Assembly (NCBI GenBank): GCA_014190175.1
Contig: BJFZ01000009.1
Location: 1 to 43,163 of the forward strand
Source of the DNA: Actinomycetes bacterium
Lineage (GTDB): Bacteria > Actinomycetota > Actinomycetes > Nanopelagicales > Nanopelagicaceae
DNA: 43,163 bases
Direction: 5' to 3'
Each line of letters starts with the position of its first letter. Positions within the stretch are counted from its first letter, which is position 1. Both the position numbers and the translations under genes were made by a program. The notes below the pieces were generated by a model. That model saw only the letters and a program-made list of their open reading frames with translations. It made no database searches and was not told the DNA's origin. Positions 1-8,500 of this stretch are shown in pieces.

Positions 1-1856
1 AGGGATTCTAAATTTCGAACTTTTCGATTGTGGGCTAGATCTGCAACTGCCACTTCAGCCAGTTTGCCATTAAAAGTCCTTGGCAAATCAGATACAAAAA
101 ATACTTCTGCAGGCATATGTCGTGGAGAACAATTACTTCTAATTTCCATTCTAATTTCTTTTATAAAACTCTCTTGATCTGTAATTTTAGGAGCAACAAC
201 TAGTAGAACTATCCGCTCATCACCATTCCATGGCTGGGTGAATGCTAGAGCTCCAGAGATATCAGTCAGTGAAATTAGTGCCGAATAAATCTCACCAGTC
301 CCGATTCGAACTCCACCTACATTTAGCGTTGCATCAGATCGTCCATGGACTACATATCCGCCTTCTGGTGTGTGTGAAACTAAATCACCATGAACCCAAA
401 TATTTTCCCAACGATGAAAATATGCTTCTTTAAAACGTTGCCCGCTCTGATCTTTCCAAATCCCAAGCGGAACAGTGGGGAAAGCAGATTTGCAAACTAA
501 CTCACCTATTTGATCTACTTCACTGGGTTTTCCTTCTTCACTCCAACAATCAATATCCATCCCAAGTAATGCGCCTTGCATCTGACCTGCGTAATAAGGA
601 AGCAAAGGATTTGGTCCCATAAAAGAACCAACTAGATCTGTACCACCAGAAAAAGGCGAAATTAAAACTTTGCCAGCAAATTGGTCACTTAGCCATTGTG
701 CAGTTACCTGCGAAAGTGGAGATCCGGTAACCATAATAACTCTCAAGTCCGGTAAGCCACCTAAAACTTTTAAGTCAGAGTGTTGTTCGCGGATCAAATC
801 TAATAACCTAGCCGAAAGTCCTAAGTGAGTTAATTTCTGTGCTCGCGCAAAATGAAAGAGGCGCAGTGAATCAGGAAATGTCGGTGCTCCGTCATATAAA
901 ACTAAATCAGCACCTGTGGCTAACACGGATAACTCCCAATTCCACATCATCCAACCGGTGGTCGTGTAAAAACAAACACGATCACCAGACTTAATATCAC
1001 AATGTAATTTCATTTCAACTAAATGTTTTAGTAAGACTCCACCGCTTCTATGCAATAAACCTTTGGGTGCCCCAGTAGTCCCTGAAGTAAATAAAACATA
1101 AGCCGGATAGTCGAAACTTCTTTTGGTAAAAATCATTTGTTTTGCTTCTGATGTTGCATCTGCCCATAAAACTACGTTTGGCAATTCATTATTTTCGCTT
1201 AACCCGATAATTAATTTCAGAGAAGGGAGTGCTTTTGCAACTTCTTCCACCATCTGACTGCGATCTAACTCTTTCCCTTGCCATGGATATGAGTTGCTAA
1301 AAACTAATACTGTTGGTTCAAGTTGCGAAAAGCGCGCCAAAATCGCATCGGCACCGAATTCAGGGGATGCGGTAGCAACTGTTGCCCCAACTCCTAAACC
1401 TGCCAATGTGCTCACCAAAACTTCAATACCAACGGGCAGAATGGCCACTACCCGATCTGATTCACCAATTCCCTGTTCTTGAAAAGTATTCACAAGCGCT
1501 GAAGCCATGGTTACTAACTCTTTATGCGTGAACTGTTCTCCAGCATTTGCAAGATCTGCTTCTTTGACTACAGATACTCCTCCGCCGCCAGCTAGTAAGT
1601 TTTGAAGATGGCTTAATTTTGCTTCGGGGAAGAAAAGCGCCTCCGGTAATTTGCTGGGGATCTGAGCGCGATCCCCTTTTTCGCCAATGACCGCAAAAAA
1701 ATCCCAAACCTCACTCCAAAACTGACCTGAATGGTCCACAGACCATTGTTGTAACTCTGATAAATCTTCGATCTGATATTTAACTTTAACTATTTCAAAA
1801 AACTTCTTTAATGCCGCACCACTATCTGCACCTGGCACCCAAGTGGGTGTTTTCAC
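1..1856 (-). CDS. aacS: acetoacetyl-CoA synthetase (3' end cut by window edge)
   Basis: Acyl-adenylate-forming (ANL superfamily) enzyme that activates acetoacetate to acetoacetyl-CoA with ATP in the cytoplasm. The frame is open from a GTG at 1854-1856 to position 1, about 618 codons; the family is usually near 650 residues, so only the C-terminal end is missing. The N-terminus reads MKTPTWVPGADSG and is followed by the long AacS-type N-terminal region with a WSVDHSGQFWSEVW stretch. The AMP-binding P-loop YVLFTSGTTGAPKG is at about 1065-1106. Later motifs include the GWMMWNW stretch and HGRSDATLNVGGVRIGTGEIY, typical of AacS rather than acetate-CoA ligase. The GTG overlaps the TGA of the upstream dehydrogenase gene (GTGA), so the two are probably translationally coupled. 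Product identity is secure; the exact C-terminus is not visible. Confidence 0.93.
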   Translation of the reverse strand, partial: MKTPTWVPGADSGAALKKFFEIVKVKYQIEDLSELQQWSVDHSGQFWSEVWDFFAVIGEKGDRAQIPSKLPEALFFPEAKLSHLQNLLAGGGGVSVVKEADLANAGEQFTHKELVTMASALVNTFQEQGIGESDRVVAILPVGIEVLVSTLAGLGVGATVATASPEFGADAILARFSQLEPTVLVFSNSYPWQGKELDRSQMVEEVAKALPSLKLIIGLSENNELPNVVLWADATSEAKQMIFTKRSFDYPAYVLFTSGTTGAPKGLLHRSGGVLLKHLVEMKLHCDIKSGDRVCFYTTTGWMMWNWELSVLATGADLVLYDGAPTFPDSLRLFHFARAQKLTHLGLSARLLDLIREQHSDLKVLGGLPDLRVIMVTGSPLSQVTAQWLSDQFAGKVLISPFSGGTDLVGSFMGPNPLLPYYAGQMQGALLGMDIDCWSEEGKPSEVDQIGELVCKSAFPTVPLGIWKDQSGQRFKEAYFHRWENIWVHGDLVSHTPEGGYVVHGRSDATLNVGGVRIGTGEIYSALISLTDISGALAFTQPWNGDERIVLLVVAPKITDQESFIKEIRMEIRSNCSPRHMPAEVFFVSDLPRTFNGKLAEVAVADLAHNRKVRNLES

Positions 1857-2614
1857 CGAGCAGTCCATCCATTATCAATTCCAAAAGAGGAACCACTTAT
1901 CGAATTTGAATAGGGACCACATAGATACAGTGCGAGTTGAGCTATTTCTTCTGGTTCGATCAAGCGCTTGATTGCAGAAGGAGCCAACATGATCTCATCT
2001 ACCACCTGTGCTTCAGAGAGGTTGTTGATCGCTGCTTGCGATTTAATCTGCTTCTCGACCAAATCGGTACGCGCATAAGAAGGTGCAATTGTGTTTGCAG
2101 TAACCCCATGTGGGCCGCCTTCTAAGGCAGTTACTTTTGTTAACCCTTCAAGTCCATGCTTAACAGTTGTGTAAATCGATTTGTAAGGAGATGCGATATG
2201 TCCATGGATGCTTGAGATTCCAATGATTCTCCCCCATTTTTTAGCATACATATGCGGAAGGACTTTCTGGGTTAAGTAAAAAGGAGTGCGCAACATCAGC
2301 GAAAACATCAAATCTGCTTGTACAATTGGGAATTCCTCAATAGGAGCAATATGCTGAACTCCCGCGTTGTTAATCAAAATATCAATCTCTAAAAGATCTG
2401 AGAAGTATTTTTCCGGAGTGCTTAGATCGGCAACTTTTGTGGCAACTTTGAATTCGACTTCGAGCGCCGCAAGAGTTTGGGCGTTTGAATCAACTGCTAA
2501 TACATCAGCACCTGCTTCGACAAATGCAATCACGCAAGATTTCCCGATGCCACTAGCGGCACCTGTAATCATAACTTTCTTCCCCATTAAGAAATTTTTA
2601 TCATTATTTTTCAT
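1853..2614 (-). CDS. bdhA: 3-hydroxybutyrate dehydrogenase (SDR family)
   Basis: Short-chain dehydrogenase/reductase, 253 residues, expected to oxidise D-3-hydroxybutyrate to acetoacetate with NAD+. The nucleotide-binding GAASGIG is at residues 18-24, NNAG at 82-85, active-site Ser at 134/135 and the YxxxK pair at Tyr148/Lys152. The NNAGVQHIAP segment and the KHGLEGLTKVTALE stretch after the catalytic Lys are characteristic of 3-hydroxybutyrate dehydrogenases within this large family. It overlaps the upstream RNase H/phosphatase gene by four bases (ATGA) and the downstream aacS by four bases (GTGA). That coupling to acetoacetyl-CoA synthetase strongly supports the substrate, since its product is the next enzyme's substrate. 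Translation could also begin at Met10. A different SDR substrate is possible but less likely. Confidence 0.88.
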   Translation of the reverse strand: MKNNDKNFLMGKKVMITGAASGIGKSCVIAFVEAGADVLAVDSNAQTLAALEVEFKVATKVADLSTPEKYFSDLLEIDILINNAGVQHIAPIEEFPIVQADLMFSLMLRTPFYLTQKVLPHMYAKKWGRIIGISSIHGHIASPYKSIYTTVKHGLEGLTKVTALEGGPHGVTANTIAPSYARTDLVEKQIKSQAAINNLSEAQVVDEIMLAPSAIKRLIEPEEIAQLALYLCGPYSNSISGSSFGIDNGWTAR

Positions 2615-3699
2615 CGGTGGTGGCCAACTTCGCTAAATGTTCGCAAAATCCGTAATCCGTCACTTGGCCAAACAGACAAAGTGGTGATTGAACAAGGCGC
2701 TGCATCTAAATGAAAAACGGCCGCACCCGGAGCCATTAACGCAATTCTGGCTACCTCTCGGATAACGACATTGTGAGTAACTACGCAAACTTTTTTACCT
2801 ACATATTTTGCGGCAACGTAATCAATCGCAGCATCTACGCGCTCTCCTACTTCATCAAATGATTCTCCATTAGGTGGTTCGTACCCCGATGAGTTAAGCC
2901 AAAGTTGAGCTTCAACTGGAAATTTTGCTTTGATCTCTTGGAAAGTAAAACCATCCCAATCACCAAATGCACACTCAAGCCAAGTCGAATCCTCTTCAAT
3001 ACTTAATCCAGTAGATTTACTGATCGCTTCTGCAGTTTGTTTGGTCCGCAACATTGGAGATGCCATTAATACATCTGGCTTAATTTTGGCTATTTCGCGA
3101 CCTACATTTTCTGCTTGCGTAAATCCAATTTCATTTAATGAAGGGTTAGTTCCGTTTGCTCCTGAGAATGCGCGGCTATTTGTTAATACTGTTTCACCAT
3201 GGCGCACAAAGTAAAATGTTGTAGCCACTTCACCGGAAGTTAAACGCTCGGTCATGAAATTAACTTGCTGGGAGGGATCAGCGTTTGGGGTAACCGCTCC
3301 ATCCATTGCCCGATTTGCTAAATGATCCGCTGCCAAGTTTTCTTCACGGGGTATCCAAGTGTAATCAACCAAGTTTGGTGCATGAACTTTCCGTGCTTGA
3401 GCGGCAAGTATCCGCATATCTGGATGCTTAATCTGCCAACGTCCTGACATCTGTTCAATTACTAATTTACTATCCATGCGGACATGTATTTGTGCTTCAG
3501 GATCAATTTCATTTGCAGCTGTTAATCCGGCAACCAATCCGCTGTATTCAGCGACATTGTTTGTTGCTATTCCAATAAATTCAAAAATCTCTTTTAATAC
3601 GGCTCCAGTTTTAGCATCTTTTACAACTGTACCAAATCCTGAAGGACCGGGGTTTCCACGCGATCCACCATCGGCTTCAATGATTAATTCGCGGGCCAT
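2611..3699 (-). CDS. bifunctional RNase HI / histidine-phosphatase fusion (Rv2228c-like)
   Basis: Two-domain cytoplasmic protein of 362 residues. Residues 1-135 are an RNase HI domain with the acidic active site Asp10, Glu51, Asp76 and Asp125 (ADGGSRGNPG near the start, NNVAEYSGL, RMDSKLV, AADHLANRA). Residues 160-362 are a phosphoglycerate-mutase/CobC-type phosphatase with the RHGET motif (catalytic His167) and a late THNVVIR segment. The same fusion exists in mycobacteria, where it removes RNA from RNA-DNA hybrids and has acid phosphatase or alpha-ribazole phosphatase activity. That activity matters here because B12-dependent functions occur elsewhere in the window. The start overlaps the stop of the zinc-ribbon gene by one base (TAATG), and the order with the two genes upstream is the conserved actinobacterial one. 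Confidence 0.92.
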   Translation of the reverse strand: MARELIIEADGGSRGNPGPSGFGTVVKDAKTGAVLKEIFEFIGIATNNVAEYSGLVAGLTAANEIDPEAQIHVRMDSKLVIEQMSGRWQIKHPDMRILAAQARKVHAPNLVDYTWIPREENLAADHLANRAMDGAVTPNADPSQQVNFMTERLTSGEVATTFYFVRHGETVLTNSRAFSGANGTNPSLNEIGFTQAENVGREIAKIKPDVLMASPMLRTKQTAEAISKSTGLSIEEDSTWLECAFGDWDGFTFQEIKAKFPVEAQLWLNSSGYEPPNGESFDEVGERVDAAIDYVAAKYVGKKVCVVTHNVVIREVARIALMAPGAAVFHLDAAPCSITTLSVWPSDGLRILRTFSEVGHHR

Positions 3700-4442
3700 T
3701 AAATAAGTCCAGAATCAACAGTGCGAATTAAAATTCGACGGCACTCCTCACAGCGCAGTACATCATCTGCAGGAGCTAACTTGAATTTTTCAGCATCAAT
3801 TGCAGTCAAATCTAAATGACATCCCGTGCACCGTTTGCGCACAATTGCAGCAGCGCCTACGCCTTCATTACCTGCGCGCAATTTTTCATAAAGCGCTAAA
3901 AACTCTGCCGCAATCTTTCCGGCAATTATTGCTCTTTCTTCTTTCAGATTTTTTACATTTACCGCTAATTCATTTAACTGTTTATCCCGGGAAGCAATTA
4001 AAACTTCTAACTTTGCATCAGCGTCAGCAATAACCGCCCGATACTCGTTTGCTTTACTTGTGAACTCATCAAGCCGCATCATGATTTCTAATTCAATCTC
4101 TTCAAGATCATTTACCCGTCGGCTGAGTGAAACAAGTTCATGTTGTAGATGTTCTAGATCCTTTGCAGAACCTTGGCCAGACGCGAGCCGGACTTCATCG
4201 CGGGTTTTTCGAGTGCGCACTTGTTCTGCATCTGCATCTGCTTTAGCTACCTCACGCTTTACATCAGCTTCATCAATTGAAACTAAACCAAGTTCACTGT
4301 CGGTGCTTTGCTTTACCGCTTCAAGTTCTGCGATTTGTGAGTGCTCTGGAAGATTTTTTGCTTTGTGATTAAGCAAATCAATTTCTGCATCGACTTTTTG
4401 TAAATCAAGTAATCGAAGTTGATCTTCAGGCGTTGCCTTCAT
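3699..4442 (-). CDS. coiled-coil protein with C4 zinc ribbon (DUF164, Rv2229c-like)
   Basis: About 247 residues. The first three quarters are a long helical coiled coil rich in Glu, Lys, Ala and Asp; the end is a zinc ribbon with CTGC and CEEC knuckles. No enzymatic function is established for this family; DNA or RNA binding is often suggested. I place the start at the ATG 4440-4442, which forms an ATGA overlap with the nif3-like stop and has GGAG six bases upstream. The longer frame from a GTG at 4454 would intrude 16 bases into the previous gene. It lies between Nif3 and RNase H/phosphatase genes, the order seen in mycobacteria, which suggests a shared operon and perhaps a shared role in nucleic-acid housekeeping. 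Confidence 0.85.
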   Translation of the reverse strand: MKATPEDQLRLLDLQKVDAEIDLLNHKAKNLPEHSQIAELEAVKQSTDSELGLVSIDEADVKREVAKADADAEQVRTRKTRDEVRLASGQGSAKDLEHLQHELVSLSRRVNDLEEIELEIMMRLDEFTSKANEYRAVIADADAKLEVLIASRDKQLNELAVNVKNLKEERAIIAGKIAAEFLALYEKLRAGNEGVGAAAIVRKRCTGCHLDLTAIDAEKFKLAPADDVLRCEECRRILIRTVDSGLI

Positions 4443-5260
4443 GAAAAACTCCACGGGTCCGTTGACAGTGTTGATATTTTCATCTCAACCGAAGCGTACC
4501 CGCCGCTTGCTAAATCTTGAGCCAAAAGGGATGCGGCTTGATTTAGCCATGGCCATTCGGTGGCGAAATGTCCGGCATCGATCAAAGCCGGAGATCCGCT
4601 TTCAATTGCTTCACTTACCGGATGATGACGAAGATCAGCTGTCAGGTAGAGATCCACATCTGCATTTCGAACGGCTGATAAAAGGTGATCTCCAGATCCT
4701 CCAGAGACCGCAATTCGATTAATGATTTGTTCTGGATTTCCAAAAACCCGGATTCCAGCTTTACTGATTGGCAAAATCGATTTTACTTTCGCTGCAAAAT
4801 ATTTTAACGAAATTGCCTCTGGAAGAGTTCCAACGCGTCCGATATCACCAGGAAGTGGGGTTAAATTAATAATGCCAAGTGCGCGAGCGAGTGCATCACT
4901 TACTCCGGGCGTTGCTTTGTCTGCATTTGTATGTGCAGTTAACAAAACAATTCCATCACTAATTAATCTTTCTTTCAGCGCAATTTTCCACGGGGCGGTA
5001 ACAATTACATCTTCGCCTTCGGCAACTTCTACTAACTCATAAAGTAAAAGTGGATGGTGAGCGATAATAAAATCTGCGTTCCAAGCAATCGCCTCCGAAA
5101 CGGTTACCGGAAGAACATCAACACAGAAATAAATTTTCTTAACTTCGTTGTTTAAATCACCGCAGACAACACCGACTCGGTCCCAAATTTCAGCCGTAGT
5201 AGGGTCATAACGTTTATGTATTAGATCAACCAGCTCGCTAGCTTTCACGAAATCACTCAC
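4439..5260 (-). CDS. Nif3-like dinuclear metal-centre protein (Rv2230c-like)
   Basis: 273 residues, Nif3/YbgI family (NIF3-like GTP cyclohydrolase 1 type 2 annotations). Metal-ligand motifs are visible: IAHHPLLL near residue 68, TAHTNAD near 110 and IDAGHFATE in the C-terminal third. The family forms toroidal hexamers with a two-metal site; the physiological substrate is not settled. The usual WDNVG motif appears as WDRVG. The GTG start at 5258-5260 sits one base after a likely transcription start: TATATG lies on the minus strand at 5269-5274, so the mRNA may be leaderless. First gene of the minus-strand run that continues into the zinc-ribbon, RNase H, bdhA and aacS genes. Confidence 0.88.
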   Translation of the reverse strand: MSDFVKASELVDLIHKRYDPTTAEIWDRVGVVCGDLNNEVKKIYFCVDVLPVTVSEAIAWNADFIIAHHPLLLYELVEVAEGEDVIVTAPWKIALKERLISDGIVLLTAHTNADKATPGVSDALARALGIINLTPLPGDIGRVGTLPEAISLKYFAAKVKSILPISKAGIRVFGNPEQIINRIAVSGGSGDHLLSAVRNADVDLYLTADLRHHPVSEAIESGSPALIDAGHFATEWPWLNQAASLLAQDLASGGYASVEMKISTLSTDPWSFS

Positions 5261-5268
5261 GATCTGTG

Positions 5269-5274
5269 CATATA
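5269..5274 (-). promoter_or_regulatory. possible -10 element for the nif3-like operon
   Basis: The minus strand reads TATATG here, 8-13 bases before the GTG start. That is the spacing expected for leaderless transcription, which is common in actinobacteria. I see no convincing -35 box and no Shine-Dalgarno before the GTG. This rests on spacing and resemblance only. Confidence 0.3.
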
Positions 5275-5328
5275 GTGCTAATGGGTGGCCGACTATTTAA
5301 ATGTTTTACTAACCAACTTGAAACTACC

Positions 5329-5403
5329 TGGTGGGCGCTGAGGGTTTCGAACCCCCGACATTCTCGGTGTAAACGAGACGCTCTACCACTGAGCTAAGCA
5401 CCC
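5329..5403 (-). tRNA. tRNA-Val (anticodon TAC)
   Basis: The reverse complement folds as a full cloverleaf. The acceptor stem pairs GGGTGCT with AGCGCCC. The D-arm contains TAGCTCAGTGGTAGAG, the anticodon stem pairs TCTCG with CGAGA around the loop TTTACAC (anticodon TAC, Val), and the T-arm contains GGGTTCGAAACCC. The discriminator is A and the CCA end is encoded in the DNA (5329-5331). It lies between the nif3-like operon and the giant repeat gene, on the same strand as both. Confidence 0.97.
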
Positions 5404-5430
5404 GGTTGGATCAGTTTACTTGAGTTTAAG

Positions 5431-5452
5431 TAGCAGGAAGTACACCCTGCTA
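5431..5452. other. inverted repeat (7-bp stem) upstream of tRNA-Val
   Basis: TAGCAGG at 5431-5437 pairs perfectly with CCTGCTA at 5446-5452 around an 8-base loop. It lies 27 bases from the 5' end of the tRNA gene. No T-run follows on either strand, so it is not a classical terminator. Its arms resemble those of the second hairpin at 5492-5512. Confidence 0.45.
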
Positions 5453-5491
5453 ATGGCGGCACTCGAGCAGATTCCACGCTCAATAACCGTA

Positions 5492-5512
5492 GTAGCAGCA
5501 GTTCGCTGCTAC
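5492..5512. other. inverted repeat (8-bp stem) after the giant gene
   Basis: GTAGCAGC at 5492-5499 pairs perfectly with GCTGCTAC at 5505-5512 around a 5-base loop, 33 bases past the stop codon of the giant gene. It could act as a 3'-end stabiliser or weak terminator for that transcript, but it lacks a following U-tract. The arm sequence is nearly the same as in the hairpin at 5431-5452, so the pair may be a small duplicated element. The rest of 5404-5545 holds nothing I recognise. Confidence 0.45.
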
Positions 5513-5545
5513 CTATATATGTAGTAGAAATGTATGGTCGAACTT

Positions 5546-8500
5546 CTATGACGGAGCCGGGGCCTCAACATCTGCTTGAACATCTGGCTCATCTTCAGGT
5601 AGCGATTCTGGGAAGGCATCGGCTGCGGCAGGAGCCACTACTTCTGGAGCCACTACTTCTGGAGCGACTTCGTTTGCAATAGCTGGGGCTGATGCATCAA
5701 CTGGCGCTAAGAAACTTGGAATAGGGGCGGCTGGTGCGGCTGCTTGAGCTGCTGCTTCCGCAGCGGCTGCTTGCGCTGCTGCTTCTGCAGCGGCTGCTTG
5801 CGCTGCTGCTTCTGGTATTGATGTGTCAACTGGTACATCAAGGTGTCCAACTACTAATCTATCAACTGGTTCAGCAACTATTTCAGCACCTGGTTCAGCA
5901 ACTGCCTCTGCTTGAGCCACTTGTGCTTCTTCTACTTCAACTTGGGCGGCTGCAACCTCTGTCGCTCCTACTTCAACATCTGCTTGTATTTGTTGCAAGA
6001 TCAAGTTGTCATAATCGACGCGAGCTTGACCTTGGGCTATCTCTAGCGAAAGTGTCGTAGATGCAGGTTCCACTTCAGGATTGAATATGTTCAGATCAAT
6101 TTTGACATAAGGAACCGCTATGCCTAGCTCTTCATCTACCTCAAGAATCTGATTTAGAGCGTCGGCTTGAATGAGTTGAGCTTGCTTCATTGCATCTTTT
6201 GCGCCTTCTAGTTGAGCAGTTGCATCTGCAACACTTAGCCCTGCTTGTGCGGCATCTGCTTGTGCGGCATCTGCTTGGGCTTGGGCTTCTGCTGCTTGCA
6301 CTTGAGCATTTCCTACTTCGACTTCAAGAGTTGCTACTTGTGCTTGGAATTCGTCGCGAATGCGTTGTTGTACTTGAACAGCTGCTGTCATTTCTAAGGC
6401 TGCATTTTGTGACTGGGCAAGTAAGACTCTAGTATCTTCAATTAATTGCAGATTACCCGCATCTGGATTTGAACTTTGAACTTCTAATAAACGCGCTAAC
6501 ATCCACTCCAGTTCTAGCTCTTGATTTCGAGCATCATCTGCTGCGACTTGAGCATTTACTACGCGTGTTTGAGCATCTGCTGCAATGGCTGCAGCAGTTG
6601 TAGCTTGGGAGATTAGTGATTCAACGCTTTTTGCACTCTCTTGAGCGACACGAGTTGTTTCATCTGCTGCGCTTTGAATATTCGCTTGCTGTGCAATCGC
6701 CTTGTCTACTTGCGCAAATGATTCAGTAGCTTGCACAAGTGCAGCTTCTAATTCTGCAGATGAGTTACTTGCCATAGTGTTTGCATTTGCTTCCAAGTTT
6801 TGTGCTTCAGTCCTCATATCTGCTGCCCAACGCTCGGCGACTGCAAGATTTTCGGTTTGGATTACAACTGCTGCCTGCGCAGCATCTGCTTGGGCCTGGA
6901 CCTGGGCAAGACCGGCTTGAACATTTGCTAATGCAGCATTAGTAGCCTCATAATTCGCTAGTGATATAACCGCGCTTTCTCGAGCTCTATCTGCTTGGTC
7001 CTTAAAATTAGCTACCGCTCCTTGGAAACGGCTTAATCGACTACTCTCACTTTGCTCAATCGCTAAGGAGTCTGCGATATTTTTTTGAGCAATAGCTAAA
7101 TCTGCGGTTGCTTCACTGATAACCCATTCATCAACTGAATCTGGGTTTTCTGCCTGAGCAGCCATTAATTCATCTACGGCACTTTGTGCGACAGCCGCAT
7201 TTGCCTGGGATACCGCGACCTGTTGCTGGGCATAGCGAACCTGCTCTTGGGTCGATGTCGCCAAACGTGTATATACATTTAATTGATTTCCAGCTTTAGC
7301 AGCCACATCTCTTATTGAGATTGCTTGGGCTCTGGCCGCGGCAGCTGCATTGTTTGCAGCCTCTTGCATTGCATTAAATGCATTTAGTTCAGCAACAGCA
7401 GCTTGCGCCCCAGCCTGTGCTGAATTAAAAGCTGAAAGGTTATTGGCAAGGACTGTTTCTGCCCGAACGATGTAACTCTTGGCAGTCTCACTTGCCGCCA
7501 ACACATTATTTTGACTTTGCATAAAGCGCTCTTGTGCTGCCGAGACATTATTTTTAGCCACACCTGCTTGATCATTTGAGGCTTGGACCCGACCTTTAAT
7601 CTCAGCTAATTGTGATTGATAATCATTTGCTTTTGCTTGCGCATAATCAGATTCTGCTTGCGCAGCTGCTAATTGTGCTTGTGTCGCCTGAGCATCTTTT
7701 GATAACGCAATAACTTGGGCTTGCGCAGTATCTGCCTCTGTTCGTAACGCCGCAGCTTTTGCTTCAGCATTACTTTCCAATGCGGCGACACGATCAATGA
7801 ATTCCTGATTATATGCATCTGTTTTAGCTTGGGCCGCTGTTAATTGCAGAAGCACATTTTTAGTATAGTTTGCTTGTTCTTGTGCAGCAGTTGCATTAGC
7901 CAATGTTGTTGATAAATCACTTCGAGCTTGTTGAGCATTTAATTGAGCTTGGGCTGAAGAGTTGGTCAACATCTGTAATTGGAAATTTGCAGAAATGGCT
8001 GCAGCAGATGATTCATTACTTAGATTTTGAATATTATTTTGAGTTTCACGGGCATTATTTAATTGCGCTACTGCGCTATCAAAGGCTCCCATTGATTTTG
8101 ATACATTATCTTCCATATCTACCATCAAACTTCTTCCCACTGACAAAATTTTAATAAGTGGGGCAAGATCTGCTTGACTTCGTTGATCGAGCACGCCATC
8201 GCCAAAACCTGTTAATGGGTTGAGATCAATGTACATATCTGCATTAAGGGATGCGCTTCCAAATAACTCGATATTTCCAGATGCAATTAGATCTAGAGAT
8301 TCAGTTTGAACAAGTTGAGCGTGATTCATTGCATCTTTAGAAAGTACAAGTTGAGCATTTGCATTTTGAACACTATCTAGAGCAGTACTCGCTTGGGCTT
8401 GGGCGTTATCTGCTTGGGCTTGGGCATCTGTTGCCGCAATTTGTGCAGCATCTGCTTGGGTTTGGGCATCTACTGCCGCGGCTTGGGCCTGATCTGCTTG

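Noticed and set aside
5734..6060. Leu-rich open frame on the plus strand opposite the giant gene tail, and several similar ones up to 12043
   Set aside because: They are antisense shadows of Ala/Gln codons (GCN/CAA read backwards as Leu/Cys-rich); composition is absurd and there are no ribosome sites.
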